Positions 7,677-16,022 of a DNA stretch of 33,230 nt are shown here, one piece after another. Under the pieces are notes generated by a model. It did not search any database. It was not told the origin of the DNA and worked only from the letters and a program-made list of their open reading frames with translations. This stretch comes from Acidobacteriota bacterium (GTDB lineage Bacteria > Acidobacteriota > Terriglobia > Versatilivoradales > Versatilivoraceae). The DNA lies in NCBI GenBank assembly GCA_022821775.1, contig JAJECY010000265.1:1-33230 (forward strand), written 5' to 3'. The translations under genes were made by a program, and so were the position numbers. Position 1 is the stretch's first letter. Every line of letters begins with the position of its first letter.

Positions 7677-10289
7677 TCAATCCATCTGCGGGGCGACCCT
7701 CTCCATGATGAAGGCTTCGATGACGTCGTCGTTCTTGATGTCGCTGAACCGCTCCAGGCCGATGCCGCATTCCAGTCCCGAGCGAACTTCTCCGGCGTCG
7801 TCCTTGAAGCGCCTCAGGGAGGAGATCCTGCCCTCGTAGATCACGACATTGTCTCGCAGCAGCCGCGCTTTGGAGTTTCGGGCAACTTTCCCGTCGGATA
7901 TATAGCAGCCGGCCACCACTCCCGCCCTGGGAACCTTGAAAGTCATTCTGACCTGAGCGGTGCCTTGCCAGGTTTCCTTGTAGGTGTGGTCCAGCAGGCC
8001 CAGCATGGCATTCCGGATCTCGTCACTGATCTTGTAGATCACGGTATGCAGGCGAATGTCGACACCCTCCTGAGACGCCAGTTCAGCGGCCTTCTTTTCC
8101 GGCCTGACGTTGAATCCGACGATGACGGCATTGGAGGCCGAGGCCAGAAGCACGTTGGTTTCGGTAATGGCCCCGGTACCGCGGTCGATGATCTTCACCT
8201 TCACCTTTTCGTTGCTGAGCTTGGAGAGAGTTTCCGACACGACTTCCACCGAACCTTGCACGTCGGCCTTCAAAATGATGGGAAGCTCCTTGACCACGCC
8301 TTCGCTCATCTGCTCATGCAGATGTTCCAGCGTGAGGCGTGCCGTCTTGGCCAGTTGGCTCTCTCGAAGCTTCGATTGGCGCAGATTGCCGATCTGCCTG
8401 GTCCTGCTCGCGTCGCTGAGCACCTGGAACAGGTCGCCGGCATGGGGAACCGATTCAAGCCCCAGGACCTCGACCGGCATGGCGGGAACGGCGGCTTGCA
8501 CCGGCTTGCCGTGGAAGTCCAGCATGGCCCTGACTTTCCCCGTGACCGGGCCGGCGATAAAGGGGTCCCCGACCTTCAAGGTGCCGTTTTGAACCAGGAC
8601 GGTTGCCACCGGTCCTCTGCCGCGGTCCAGCTTGGCTTCCACGATCGTTCCCATGGCCGTTCGCTGGGGGTTGGCCTTGAGGCCCTGCAGATCGGCGACC
8701 AGCAGAATCATCTCCAGCAGGAGGTCCAGGTTGGTTTTCTCTATGGCGGAGACTTCCACGGTTACGGTGTCTCCGCCCCAGTCTTCCGGTGTCAAGCCGT
8801 TGGCGGCCAGGCTTTTCTTGACCGTGTCCACCTGGGCATTGGGCCGGTCGATCTTGTTGATGGCCACGACCATGGGAACCTTGGCGGCCCGGGCATGGTT
8901 GATGGCCTCCAGCGTTTGCGGCATCACGCCGTCGTCGGCCGCCACCACCAGGACGACGATGTCGGTCACCTTGGCTCCCCGAGCTCGCATCATGGTGAAG
9001 GCTTCATGGCCCGGAGTGTCCAGGAAGGTGATCAGGCGCTGGTTCTTCTCGACCTGGTAGGCTCCGATGTGTTGGGTGATGCCTCCAGCTTCCTGGGAGG
9101 TGACGTCGGTTTCCCGGATTGCATCCAGCAGGGAGGTCTTGCCGTGGTCCACGTGGCCCATGATGGTGACCACCGGCGGTCGCGGCTCGATGTTCTCCGA
9201 TTTTTCCTCGGCAATGGCTTCATACTCGGCGTCTTCCTCGAAACTGACGATAGAGGCTTCCGCCCCGAAATCCGCGCTCAGGTCCTTGGCCAGAGCCTCG
9301 TCCAGAGTCTGGTTCATGGTGGCGAAGATGCCCTTGTCCAACAGCCGCTTGATCAGATCCTTGGCTTTGACTTCCAGCCGCTCCGCCAGTTCCTTGATGG
9401 TGACGCCCTCGGTCAGGGTGACGGAGCGGTTGATGGGAATGGGCTGGAAGGGTTCGGGCCGGGCCGCGGCCGGCGCCTGCCGTGCAGCGAAGCGGCCTTC
9501 CCGAGACTCATGCCGCCCGCCATGACGCCGCTGGCCCGGCCTGCCCCGGCGGTGGTCCCGGGGCGGTCCGCCGGGCCCGGCAGGGCGGCCGGGGAAAGGG
9601 GTCAGAGGTCTGCGCTGCGGAGGGAAGCCGGAAGTGGGCCTGGTTCCCGTGGGCAGGCTGAGAGGCCGGGCAGGCGCTCCTTGCCGGGCCCGGGAAAGAA
9701 ACGGCCGGGTCCGGATCTGGCCCGATCTGGAAAGGTGCTGGCGGATGGTTTCGGTCGGCGAAGGGCGCTCGACGCCCGCGGGCTTCCTGGGCGGCGCAAC
9801 CGTGCCCGCCGCGGGGCTCGGTCTTGTGATCCCCGGCTCCAATTTGGCGGCCGGCTGCAACACGACGGCCGGTTGGTCAGTGGCCGGGGGAGGAGTGGCG
9901 GCGGGGGGCGCCGTCGGGACAGTCTCGGGAACGGGAGGCTTGGGTTGGACCTCCACGATCGTCGGCGGGGCCGTTTCGGGGGGGGCGTCCGCCGGGGCTG
10001 TCGCGACCGTGGCCGGCTCGGCGGCCTCCTCGGTCTTGGCCGGGCCTTCCGGCGCCGGTCGGGGCTTCTCCGCGATTTCGGGCTGGCTCGGTTTCTCTGG
10101 TGCGGCTGCCTTTGTCTTTTGCGTCTTTTTGCCGGAGAAGTGGTCCTTGATGTCCTGGACGACTTCGGCCTCCACAAAACTGCTGGCCGAGACTTTCTTC
10201 ATCCCCTCCTGCTTCAGGTAGGCGACGATCTCCTTGACCTCGACCTTGATCTCCGGCGCCAGTTTTAACAACCGGGTCTTTTCGCTCAC
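7677..10289 (-). CDS. infB: Translation initiation factor IF-2
   Basis: The GTPase that brings fMet-tRNA to the 30S subunit and promotes subunit joining. The 870-residue product starts at GTG 10289 with GGAGG four nt upstream. Order: an IF2_N domain (about 15-50), a long Pro/Ala/Arg-rich low-complexity linker (about 60-275), a second IF2_N domain ([20 protein letters not shown]), then the G domain with P-loop GHVDHGKT (378-385), switch region [13 protein letters not shown]3 DTPGHEAF and G4 NKID (478-481). Domains II to IV follow, including an EF-Tu-like barrel and the C-terminal fMet-tRNA-binding barrel ending in [17 protein letters not shown]. It lies 20 nt after nusA. The ylxR gene often found between nusA and infB is absent. 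Confidence 0.98.
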   Translation of the reverse strand: MSEKTRLLKLAPEIKVEVKEIVAYLKQEGMKKVSASSFVEAEVVQDIKDHFSGKKTQKTKAAAPEKPSQPEIAEKPRPAPEGPAKTEEAAEPATVATAPADAPPETAPPTIVEVQPKPPVPETVPTAPPAATPPPATDQPAVVLQPAAKLEPGITRPSPAAGTVAPPRKPAGVERPSPTETIRQHLSRSGQIRTRPFLSRARQGAPARPLSLPTGTRPTSGFPPQRRPLTPFPGRPAGPGGPPRDHRRGRPGQRRHGGRHESREGRFAARQAPAAARPEPFQPIPINRSVTLTEGVTIKELAERLEVKAKDLIKRLLDKGIFATMNQTLDEALAKDLSADFGAEASIVSFEEDAEYEAIAEEKSENIEPRPPVVTIMGHVDHGKTSLLDAIRETDVTSQEAGGITQHIGAYQVEKNQRLITFLDTPGHEAFTMMRARGAKVTDIVVLVVAADDGVMPQTLEAINHARAAKVPMVVAINKIDRPNAQVDTVKKSLAANGLTPEDWGGDTVTVEVSAIEKTNLDLLLEMILLVADLQGLKANPQRTAMGTIVEAKLDRGRGPVATVLVQNGTLKVGDPFIAGPVTGKVRAMLDFHGKPVQAAVPAMPVEVLGLESVPHAGDLFQVLSDASRTRQIGNLRQSKLRESQLAKTARLTLEHLHEQMSEGVVKELPIILKADVQGSVEVVSETLSKLSNEKVKVKIIDRGTGAITETNVLLASASNAVIVGFNVRPEKKAAELASQEGVDIRLHTVIYKISDEIRNAMLGLLDHTYKETWQGTAQVRMTFKVPRAGVVAGCYISDGKVARNSKARLLRDNVVIYEGRISSLRRFKDDAGEVRSGLECGIGLERFSDIKNDDVIEAFIMERVAPQMD

Positions 10290-10309
10290 AAAACCTCCGC
10301 GGGCAGTGG

Positions 10310-11818
10310 TTAGCTGCCCCCGATTCCCTCCTCACCAGTTTCAGGGCCGTTTTCGTCCGAGCCCGACCGCTCCATTGAACTTTCCGCCTCTGCGCCGTCG
10401 GCTTGCTCCGGGGAGTCTCCCGAAAGGTCAGCGGACTCGAGCGAGCCTTCGGCTTCCTCAGCCTGCGCCGCGGCTTCGCGGGCTTCGGCCTCCCTCCTGG
10501 CTCTCTCCTCTTCGGCCCTCTTTTCGGCTTCGGCAGCCCGTCTGGCTTCGACTGCTTCGGTGTATTGAATGTAGTATTCCTTCACCGAAGCGATAATCTT
10601 TTCGGCGCTCTTGGGGCCAACCCCCTTGATGTCGGTAAGATCCGCAATGGGCGTGTCAGCCAGCTCCTCGATGGTCTCGATACCGCTTTCCGTGAGCTTG
10701 GCCAGGATGCCCGGCGAAAGAGCCGGCAACTCGGAGAGCGGTGTCTTGGCTGACAGCAGAGCCATCTGATCTTCAATTTCGGCCCGCTTCTCCTCTTCGC
10801 TCTTGATATCGATCTTCCACCCCGTCAGCTTTGCCGCCAGGCGCACGTTCTGGCCCTTTTTCCCGATAGCCAGAGACAATTGATCCGTTTCCACGATGAC
10901 TTCCAGATGCCTGTCCTCGGCATCCAGGACGGAGGCGCGACTGATCTTGGCGGGGCTCAAGGCGTTCATCACGAAGTTGATGGTCTCCTCGGAATAGGGG
11001 ATGATGTCGATCTTCTCTCCGTGGAGTTCACGGATGATGGCCTGAACTCTGGATCCTTTCATTCCCACACAGGCCCCCACCGGGTCGACGTCCTTGTCTC
11101 GAGAGGACACGGCAATCTTGGAGCGTTCCCCCGTGTCCCTGGCGGCAGCCCTGATGGTCACCGTCCCGTCATAGATCTCCGGCACTTCCATTTCAAACAG
11201 CTTGGCCAGCAAGGCCGGGTCAATGCGGGAAACAATGACCTGAGGGCCTCTGGAGGGTTTCTCCACCTTGATGATGACCACGCGGATTCTGTCGCCCATG
11301 GTGAAGCTCTCCAGGCGCGACTGCTCCCGCCTGGGAAGTCGGCCTTCAGCCGTTCCCAGGTCGACAATCACGTCGGGTCCCTCGGTCCGCTTCACCAGGC
11401 AGGTGACCACCTCGCCGAGTCGCTCGCTGTATTCTTCGAAGATGCTCTCGCGTTCCGCTTCGCGAACTTTCTGTAGAATCACCTGCTTGGCCGTCTGGGC
11501 GGCGATGCGCCCCAGCACATCGGTGGGTTTCTCTATTCTCACTTCGCCATCGATCTCCGCATTGGGATCGATTCGGCGGGCCTCGGGCAGGGAGATTTCG
11601 TGGGTGGGGTCGGTGACCGTTTCTACGACCTGCTTGACCGCGTAAACCTCGACCCGACCGGTGTCCTTGTTAAAAAAGGAGGTCAGTTCCTCGGTGGACT
11701 TGTAGTACTTGCGGGTGGCCACCAGAATCGCATCTTCGACGGCGCTGACCACAATCTCCGGGTCGATTCCCTTTTCCTTGCTGAGAAGGTCGATGTGCTG
11801 GTAGAGCAAGGTGCTCAT
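10310..11818 (-). CDS. nusA: Transcription elongation/termination factor NusA
   Basis: Binds RNA polymerase and the nascent transcript, controlling pausing, termination and antitermination. The 502-residue product has an N-terminal RNAP-binding domain (SKEKGIDPEIVVSAVEDAIL and KYYKSTEEL, about 1-125), an S1 domain (VVTCLVKRTEGPDVIVDLG, about 133-197), two KH domains (VGACVGMKGSRVQAIIREL and LAIGKKGQNVRLAAKLTGWK) and a helix-hairpin-helix region (DLTDIKGVGPKSAEKIIAS, about 385-425). It ends in an Ala/Glu-rich tail of about 70 residues that is more acidic and longer than the minimal form. ATG 11818 is the start, 52 nt after rimP. As the regulator of terminators it may act on the hairpin at the head of this operon. 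Confidence 0.98.
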   Translation of the reverse strand: MSTLLYQHIDLLSKEKGIDPEIVVSAVEDAILVATRKYYKSTEELTSFFNKDTGRVEVYAVKQVVETVTDPTHEISLPEARRIDPNAEIDGEVRIEKPTDVLGRIAAQTAKQVILQKVREAERESIFEEYSERLGEVVTCLVKRTEGPDVIVDLGTAEGRLPRREQSRLESFTMGDRIRVVIIKVEKPSRGPQVIVSRIDPALLAKLFEMEVPEIYDGTVTIRAAARDTGERSKIAVSSRDKDVDPVGACVGMKGSRVQAIIRELHGEKIDIIPYSEETINFVMNALSPAKISRASVLDAEDRHLEVIVETDQLSLAIGKKGQNVRLAAKLTGWKIDIKSEEEKRAEIEDQMALLSAKTPLSELPALSPGILAKLTESGIETIEELADTPIADLTDIKGVGPKSAEKIIASVKEYYIQYTEAVEARRAAEAEKRAEEERARREAEAREAAAQAEEAEGSLESADLSGDSPEQADGAEAESSMERSGSDENGPETGEEGIGGS

Positions 11819-11870
11819 GAATGCTCCGTTGCGCTCGGAAACAAGGCAACCCCGTATCTGAGACAGAACA

Positions 11871-12323
11871 CTAGAAGTCGAAATCCAGGTGGGCTTTGGA
11901 AACGACTTCCAATGGAATCAATACCGGGGCTGCATCTGTTTGCTGCACGGCCACCCGGTGTCCCTTCATGCCGAGCAACCTTCCACGAAAATGCCGAGAG
12001 CCTTCCACGGCCTGACTGGTGGAGATCTTGACCAGCCTGCCCGCAAAACGCTGGAACTCCCCCGGCGTCCGTAGCCGACGGGTCAGGCCCGGTGAGGATA
12101 CCTCCAGCGTGTAGTTCCCCGCGACGGCTTCCTCGACATCGAGCAACGGACCCACCAAGTGGCTGATTCGAGCGCAGTCGTCGTGGTTGATGCCTTCTGC
12201 CCGGTCGATGAAAATCCGCAGAACTCGCCGGCCCGGGGAACCCTTCAGCTCAACCTCTACGAGTTCGAAACCCTCGGCCCGGACCACTTCGTCGATCAAA
12301 GCCGTTGTTTTCTCTAGCGGCAA
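11871..12323 (-). CDS. rimP: Ribosome maturation factor RimP
   Basis: Needed for 30S subunit maturation. The family core is clear: EVVRAEGFELVEVELKGSPG, RVLRIFIDRAEGINHDDCAR, LEVSSPGLTRRLRTPGEFQR and a C-terminal SH3-like part ending IPLEVVSKAHLDFDF. The frame is open up to a GTG at 12383, but that stretch encodes the terminator-like hairpin and is not family-like. I place the start at TTG 12323, seven nt after GGGAG (12335-12331); the adjacent TTG 12326 is equally possible. This gives 150 residues, the normal size. It is the first gene of the rimP-nusA-infB operon, 52 nt before nusA. Confidence 0.92.
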   Translation of the reverse strand: MPLEKTTALIDEVVRAEGFELVEVELKGSPGRRVLRIFIDRAEGINHDDCARISHLVGPLLDVEEAVAGNYTLEVSSPGLTRRLRTPGEFQRFAGRLVKISTSQAVEGSRHFRGRLLGMKGHRVAVQQTDAAPVLIPLEVVSKAHLDFDF

Positions 12324-12352
12324 CAAGCCTCTCCCGCAGGCTGAAAGGCAAC

Positions 12353-12374
12353 AAAAAAGTGGGCTTTCGCCCAC
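12353..12374 (-). terminator. Terminator-like hairpin in the rimP leader
   Basis: In the rimP mRNA sense the sequence is GTGGGC-GAAA-GCCCAC followed directly by six T, a perfect 6-bp stem with a GNRA loop and a U-tract. It lies 30 nt upstream of the rimP TTG. The position matches the rimP-leader attenuators reported upstream of the rimP-nusA-infB operon in proteobacteria. It may instead end transcription reading in from the upstream gntR gene. Confidence 0.75.
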
Positions 12375-12385
12375 TCGGGTCACGG

Positions 12386-12414
12386 ATTCTATCTTGGGAG
12401 CAGTCGGAAATCAA
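12386..12414 (-). promoter_or_regulatory. Candidate sigma-70 promoter for the rimP operon
   Basis: On the minus strand TTGATT (12414-12409), a 17-bp spacer, then TAGAAT (12391-12386). The predicted start near 12379 would place the terminator-like hairpin at the very 5' end of the transcript, which would make it a 5' stability hairpin rather than a classic attenuator. Prediction by eye only. Confidence 0.4.
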
Positions 12415-12496
12415 CAAAATTCGATGATGGCGGCTGCCGGGCGCACCAGTCGGTCGGATGACGCTTATGAAGTTCCGGCGGGCCTGATGGAAGCCC

Positions 12497-13258
12497 TCAA
12501 GTCGATGTCTGCTCGAGGTGTTGGTGCAGGTCGGCGCTGCTGGAAAGAATATGGGCCTTCATGGCCTGGCGGGCCGGTTCGGCCTGGCCCGATCTCAGGG
12601 CCTTGAGGATAGCCCGGTGTTCCCGGATGGAGGACTCGGCTCGATGGCGGTCCTCGGGGCTGGAAGAGGGGGCTACCAGGCTCTCCTCGATCCAGGCCTG
12701 GAGGTAGCCGCGGGTCATACTGACCAGGTGGTGCAGGATGGTGTTCTGGGTTGCCTGGGCCACCAGCAGGTGAAATTCCAGGTCGAATCGCAGGTACTGC
12801 TCCGGCAGGTCCACCGAACTCTCCATGCCCTGAATGGTTCTTTCCATGGCCTCCAGGTTGGCTGGAGTGGCTTTACGGGCCGCCGAAAAAGCCGTTTGGG
12901 TTTCCAGCATGAGCCGCGTTTCCAGAAGGTCCTCAACCTTCTTGGGGTCCAGCAGAAGGCCCCACTGCAGATTCCGCTCCAGGTATCGCTGGTTGTTGTG
13001 GGAGACGAAGGTCCCTTCCCCGACGCGGCCGTCCAGGATCCCCATCACCGCCAGCGATCGCAAAGCCTCTCGGAGTGTCGCCCGCCCCACCCCGAAGCGC
13101 TTGCAAAGATCCTTCTCCGATGGAAGTCGCTCCCCGGGCTGGAGCACATTGCGAGAAATCAGATCGATGATCTGCTCGATGATCTTGTCACTCAGGGAGG
13201 TCCGGCGAATGGGACTCACTTCCTGCAGGGGTTCGGGCCTGGCGGACTTGACGGGCAT
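12497..13258 (-). CDS. GntR-family transcriptional regulator, FadR subfamily
   Basis: A 253-residue DNA-binding repressor or activator. Residues about 18-85 form a GntR winged helix (LQPGERLPSEKDLCKRFGVG, RATLREALRSLAVMGIL, VGEGTFV). The rest is an all-helical FCD effector domain with the metal-site type residues in RFDLEFHLLVAQAT, EHRAILKAL and AMKAHI, so the ligand is likely a carboxylate bound through a metal ion. It is divergent from the corrinoid methyl-transfer operon that starts at 13501, and a FadR-type palindrome lies in the gap. The likely job is control of that operon and of itself, with the substrate or a product as the inducer. That assignment is inferred from position and operator. 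Confidence 0.93.
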   Translation of the reverse strand: MPVKSARPEPLQEVSPIRRTSLSDKIIEQIIDLISRNVLQPGERLPSEKDLCKRFGVGRATLREALRSLAVMGILDGRVGEGTFVSHNNQRYLERNLQWGLLLDPKKVEDLLETRLMLETQTAFSAARKATPANLEAMERTIQGMESSVDLPEQYLRFDLEFHLLVAQATQNTILHHLVSMTRGYLQAWIEESLVAPSSSPEDRHRAESSIREHRAILKALRSGQAEPARQAMKAHILSSSADLHQHLEQTST

Positions 13259-13346
13259 GGGTTCGGTCTCTGCGTCCGGGGCGCGTCCAACCTCCCGCCG
13301 GTTGCTTTGGGGGAGCGGGAAAAGACTTTACTTGGAGGCCACCACT

Positions 13347-13376
13347 ATAATACCGTATATTTAGGTTGTCAGACAA
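13347..13376 (-). promoter_or_regulatory. Candidate promoter of the gntR gene overlapping its operator
   Basis: On the minus strand TTGTCT (13376-13371), an 18-bp spacer and TATTAT (13352-13347), giving a start near 13340 and a leader of about 80 nt. The -35 element lies inside the operator palindrome, as expected for autorepression. A plus-strand TATAAT occupies 13346-13351 but has no good -35, so the promoter of the divergent operon is less certain. Confidence 0.45.
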
Positions 13377-13379
13377 CCT
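13363..13379. promoter_or_regulatory. FadR/GntR-type operator palindrome
   Basis: AGGTTGTC-A-GACAACCT is a perfect 8-bp inverted repeat with a one-base centre. Its core TTGTCAGACAA fits the T-N-GT-N3-AC-N-A pattern of FadR-subfamily regulators. It lies in the 242-nt gap between the divergent gntR gene and the methyl-transfer operon and overlaps the candidate gntR -35 box. Confidence 0.75.
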
Positions 13380-13500
13380 GCAAATCAGGTTTGTTGCTAT
13401 ACGGAAGGCTGTCAAGCGCGTTGCGGCCTTGCGGGCGGATGGCTGGCGGATCCGGCTTGCCGGGCCGCCAATCCAGCGATGAAACCGAGGGGATTTTGTC

Positions 13501-14145
13501 ATGGGTCTCACCGTCGATCTCGGAAGGCGGATTGAGCTGGTCCCGATGGACCCGCATTTTCAGGACATCTCCATCGGCCTCTACAGGCGGGAGGGAGTGG
13601 CCGCATTGGAGGTGCTGGTGCACAGCTATAGCCGGCGTCCCGGTACCCGCGAGCGCCTGGAGTTCATTGCCGAGACCATGACGGTTCTCGGAGGGATGGA
13701 AGCCTTGCCCGGGGAACCCCTGGTTCTGCGCTTTCCCGCGGGCAGCGATCTTCCGGTGGCCGCCAGAAGGGTTTTCCTGGAAGCCTGCAAGCGTCCCACG
13801 GGCGAGGAGGTCGTCCCCCGGCCCCTCACCATCTTCGACAAGAAATCACAGAGCCAGGTCCAAGTGGCCAGTCTGGGAGAAGGCCTTTACGAGGTAACGC
13901 TGGAAGCTGAAGGGGAGCGAGCCGCCAGGCGGTCCGCTCATATCGCCGGCGGAATCGTCAAGCTCAGCGGGGCCGGCCTGGTGGAAGGGCATCCGGCGCG
14001 GGTGGCCTTGCCGAATCGGCAGTCCATAGACCCGCTGGTCGGATTGCTGCTGGTTCGGGCACTCAACGTCCGAGCCATCGTTCGCGAACAGGAAGCGGCT
14101 GCTTCCCGGGGCGTCCTGTCCGCCCCCAGCGCCCAGAACAACTAG
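13501..14145 (+). CDS. Conserved-looking hypothetical protein, first gene of the methyl-transfer operon
   Basis: A soluble, probably cytoplasmic protein of 214 residues that I do not recognise. ATG 13501 has GAGGGG about ten nt upstream. There is no signal peptide, membrane segment, cysteine pair or nucleotide-binding loop. Features visible are an N-terminal part with VEVLVHSYSRRPGTRERLEF-like mixed alpha/beta character (residues about 35-65), a hydrophobic mid-section and a C-terminal stretch SIDPLVGLLLVRALNVRAIV. It is the promoter-proximal gene of an operon for corrinoid methyl transfer, 30 nt upstream of the UroD-type methyltransferase. A role in substrate handling or as a partner of that enzyme is inferred from position alone. 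Base composition matches the operon, so it is likely a genuine long-term member. Confidence 0.8.
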   Translation: MGLTVDLGRRIELVPMDPHFQDISIGLYRREGVAALEVLVHSYSRRPGTRERLEFIAETMTVLGGMEALPGEPLVLRFPAGSDLPVAARRVFLEACKRPTGEEVVPRPLTIFDKKSQSQVQVASLGEGLYEVTLEAEGERAARRSAHIAGGIVKLSGAGLVEGHPARVALPNRQSIDPLVGLLLVRALNVRAIVREQEAAASRGVLSAPSAQNN

Positions 14146-14175
14146 GCAGATTCTTACATACGGGAGGGAAGTCCT

Positions 14176-15231
14176 ATGGATAGCGGATCTCGATCGGTTC
14201 CATCCATGAGCGGCCGCGAGCGAGTCATGGCTGCGCTGCGGCGCGAGCCGGTGGATCGCACCCCTGTCTGCACCCCCACCTCGGTGGCCACGGTCGAGTT
14301 GATGGACCTGGTCGACGCCCCCTTTCCGGAAGCCAACCAGCAGCCCGAGCTCATGGCTCGCCTGGCGGCTACGGCGTATACCGAGCTGGGGTTCGATACC
14401 ATCATGCCGGTGTTTACCATCATTCAGGATTCCTCGGCCCTGGGGTGCAAGATCCAGTGGGAGCAGAAGGACAACTGGCCCACCGTGAAGATGCGCGAGC
14501 CCATCTGGGAAACCCCTGACGACATTCGGATTCCACCCGATTTCCTGACCCATCGGGACACCCGTTGTGTCCTGGACGCCATCACGATCCTCAAGAAGGA
14601 GTATGGCGACGAGGTGGCTATCATCGGCAAGACCATGGGGCCCTGGTCGCTAGGCTATCACTGCATGGGGGTAGAGCCGTTTCTGCTGATGTCGCTGGAC
14701 GATCCGGGGAAGACCAAGCTCTGTCTGGACAGAATGAAGGAGGCCACCATCCAGTTCGGGATCGCTCAAGTGGAGGCCGGAGCCGACGCCATCACGCTGC
14801 CCGATCACGCCACCGGAGACCTGGTGAGCGGTGAGTACTACAGGAGATACCTCCGTGAGCTCCACATCGAGTTCGCCGAAAAGATACGGATCCCCATCAT
14901 TCTGCACATCTGTGGAAAGACGGTGGACCGCATGGAATACATTGCCCAGACGGGAATGGCCGCCTTCCATTTCGACTCCAAGAACGAGCCGCGGGAATCG
15001 GTCGACATCATGAAGGACCGCATCTCCCTGGTGGGAAACATCAACAACCCGGAGACGCTCTTCTCCAAGGGGCCTGAAGAGGTCCGCCAGGAGGTGGTCA
15101 AGAATCTGGACGCCGGGGTTCACATGGTGGGGCCCGAGTGCGCAATCCCCCTCCAGACATCCATTGAGAACCTGAAGGAGATCCCGGTAGCGGTGAGAGA
15201 CTGGAGCCGGGAGCAGGCAGCCGGGAATTAA
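14176..15231 (+). CDS. Uroporphyrinogen decarboxylase-family corrinoid methyltransferase (MtaA/CmuA-N type)
   Basis: A 351-residue TIM-barrel protein of the URO-D superfamily, starting GRERVMAALRREPVDRTPV after a short leader. Unlike true HemE it carries the zinc-site pattern of methylcobamide methyltransferases: H244-x-C246 in LHICGKT and C322 in GPECAIPL. It is followed 27 nt later by its corrinoid partner, so it very probably transfers a methyl group between a small molecule and the cobalt. Family relatives are MtaA/MtbA (methylcobamide:coenzyme M) and the N-terminal half of chloromethane methyltransferase CmuA. Coenzyme M is not expected here, so a substrate-side role like CmuA is favoured, but the substrate cannot be read from the sequence. 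ATG 14176 follows GGGAGG. Confidence 0.9.
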   Translation: MDSGSRSVPSMSGRERVMAALRREPVDRTPVCTPTSVATVELMDLVDAPFPEANQQPELMARLAATAYTELGFDTIMPVFTIIQDSSALGCKIQWEQKDNWPTVKMREPIWETPDDIRIPPDFLTHRDTRCVLDAITILKKEYGDEVAIIGKTMGPWSLGYHCMGVEPFLLMSLDDPGKTKLCLDRMKEATIQFGIAQVEAGADAITLPDHATGDLVSGEYYRRYLRELHIEFAEKIRIPIILHICGKTVDRMEYIAQTGMAAFHFDSKNEPRESVDIMKDRISLVGNINNPETLFSKGPEEVRQEVVKNLDAGVHMVGPECAIPLQTSIENLKEIPVAVRDWSREQAAGN

Positions 15232-15258
15232 GGTCGGGAAGACGACCGAGAGGGAATC

Positions 15259-16017
15259 ATGGCCAATATCGCAGACATCCGGAACGAGTTCCTCCGCGAG
15301 GAGATCGAAGAGTTCCTTGAACGTCCCGAGGAAATCGAGCGGACGGTCGGCGTCTTCTCCAAGGCGAGGCCCGGCATGCAGGACATTGCCGCCGCCCTGA
15401 TCGAGGGCGAAAACGACACCGTGGACCGGCTGACCCGCGCGGCCCTGGAGGAAGGAATCGGCGCCCTCGAGATCATGGACGACGGCCTGATCGCGGGAAT
15501 GGGCGTGGTGGGGATCAAGTTCCGCGAGAACTTCATCTTCGTGCCGGAGGTCCTGGCCTGCGCCCGGGCCATGAAAGCGGGGATGGCTCACATCGAGCCC
15601 ATTCTTTCGGCTTCGGGCGTCGAGCCCCTGGGCCGGGTCATCATGGGGACGGTCAAGGGCGATCTCCACGACATCGGCAAGAACCTGTGCATCATGATGC
15701 TTCGGGGGGCGGGGTTCGTGGTGATCGACCTGGGGGTGGACACCTCGGCCGACGAGTTCATCGATGCCATCGAGGAGCACGAGGCCTCGCTCATGGGGAT
15801 GTCGGCCCTGTTGACCACCACCATGCCCAACATGGGGAAGACCATCGAGGCCTTTATCGACGCCGACCTGCGGGACGACGTCAAGATCATGGTGGGTGGA
15901 GCGCCGGTCACCCAGGAGTTCGCCGACGACATGGGCGCCGACGGGTACGGAAAGGATGCGCTGGCTTGCGTCGAGTTGGCCAAGGACCTGCTGAGCGCCG
16001 AAGTGGAAATCCCTTAG
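15259..16017 (+). CDS. Methyltransferase cognate corrinoid protein
   Basis: A 252-residue methyl carrier of the MtaC/MttC/CmuA-C type. Residues about 40-125 form the helical cap domain (B12-binding_2). Residues about 126-245 form the Rossmann-like cobalamin domain with the lower-ligand motif D135-L-H137-D-I-G140, then S182-x-L184 and the GG at 213-214; H137 is the expected cobalt ligand. It is about 30-40 residues longer than most MtaC-type proteins because of an N-terminal extension rich in Glu (EFLREEIEEFLERPEEIE). It sits between the URO-D-type methyltransferase and the reactivation genes, and should take a methyl group as Co(I) and pass it on as CH3-Co(III) to the pterin methyltransferase encoded downstream. 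Confidence 0.95.
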   Translation: MANIADIRNEFLREEIEEFLERPEEIERTVGVFSKARPGMQDIAAALIEGENDTVDRLTRAALEEGIGALEIMDDGLIAGMGVVGIKFRENFIFVPEVLACARAMKAGMAHIEPILSASGVEPLGRVIMGTVKGDLHDIGKNLCIMMLRGAGFVVIDLGVDTSADEFIDAIEEHEASLMGMSALLTTTMPNMGKTIEAFIDADLRDDVKIMVGGAPVTQEFADDMGADGYGKDALACVELAKDLLSAEVEIP

Positions 16018-16022
16018 CCGTC

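Noticed and set aside
7614-10268. 884-codon open frame on the plus strand across infB
   Set aside because: It is antisense to IF-2 and its translation is low-complexity (Gly, Arg, Asp, His), a mirror of GC-rich codon use. IF-2 motifs are complete on the other strand.
13259-13500. Cobalamin riboswitch upstream of the corrinoid operon
   Set aside because: I looked for a B12-box-like sequence and for extended pairing and saw only the 17-bp operator palindrome.
14176-15231. True uroporphyrinogen decarboxylase (hemE)
   Set aside because: The H-x-C and second Cys positions, together with the adjacent corrinoid protein and RACo genes, fit the methyltransferase branch of the superfamily, not haem synthesis.
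14650-15780. 376-codon minus-strand open frame over the URO-D methyltransferase and corrinoid genes
   Set aside because: Crosses two well-supported sense genes and has no protein-like pattern.
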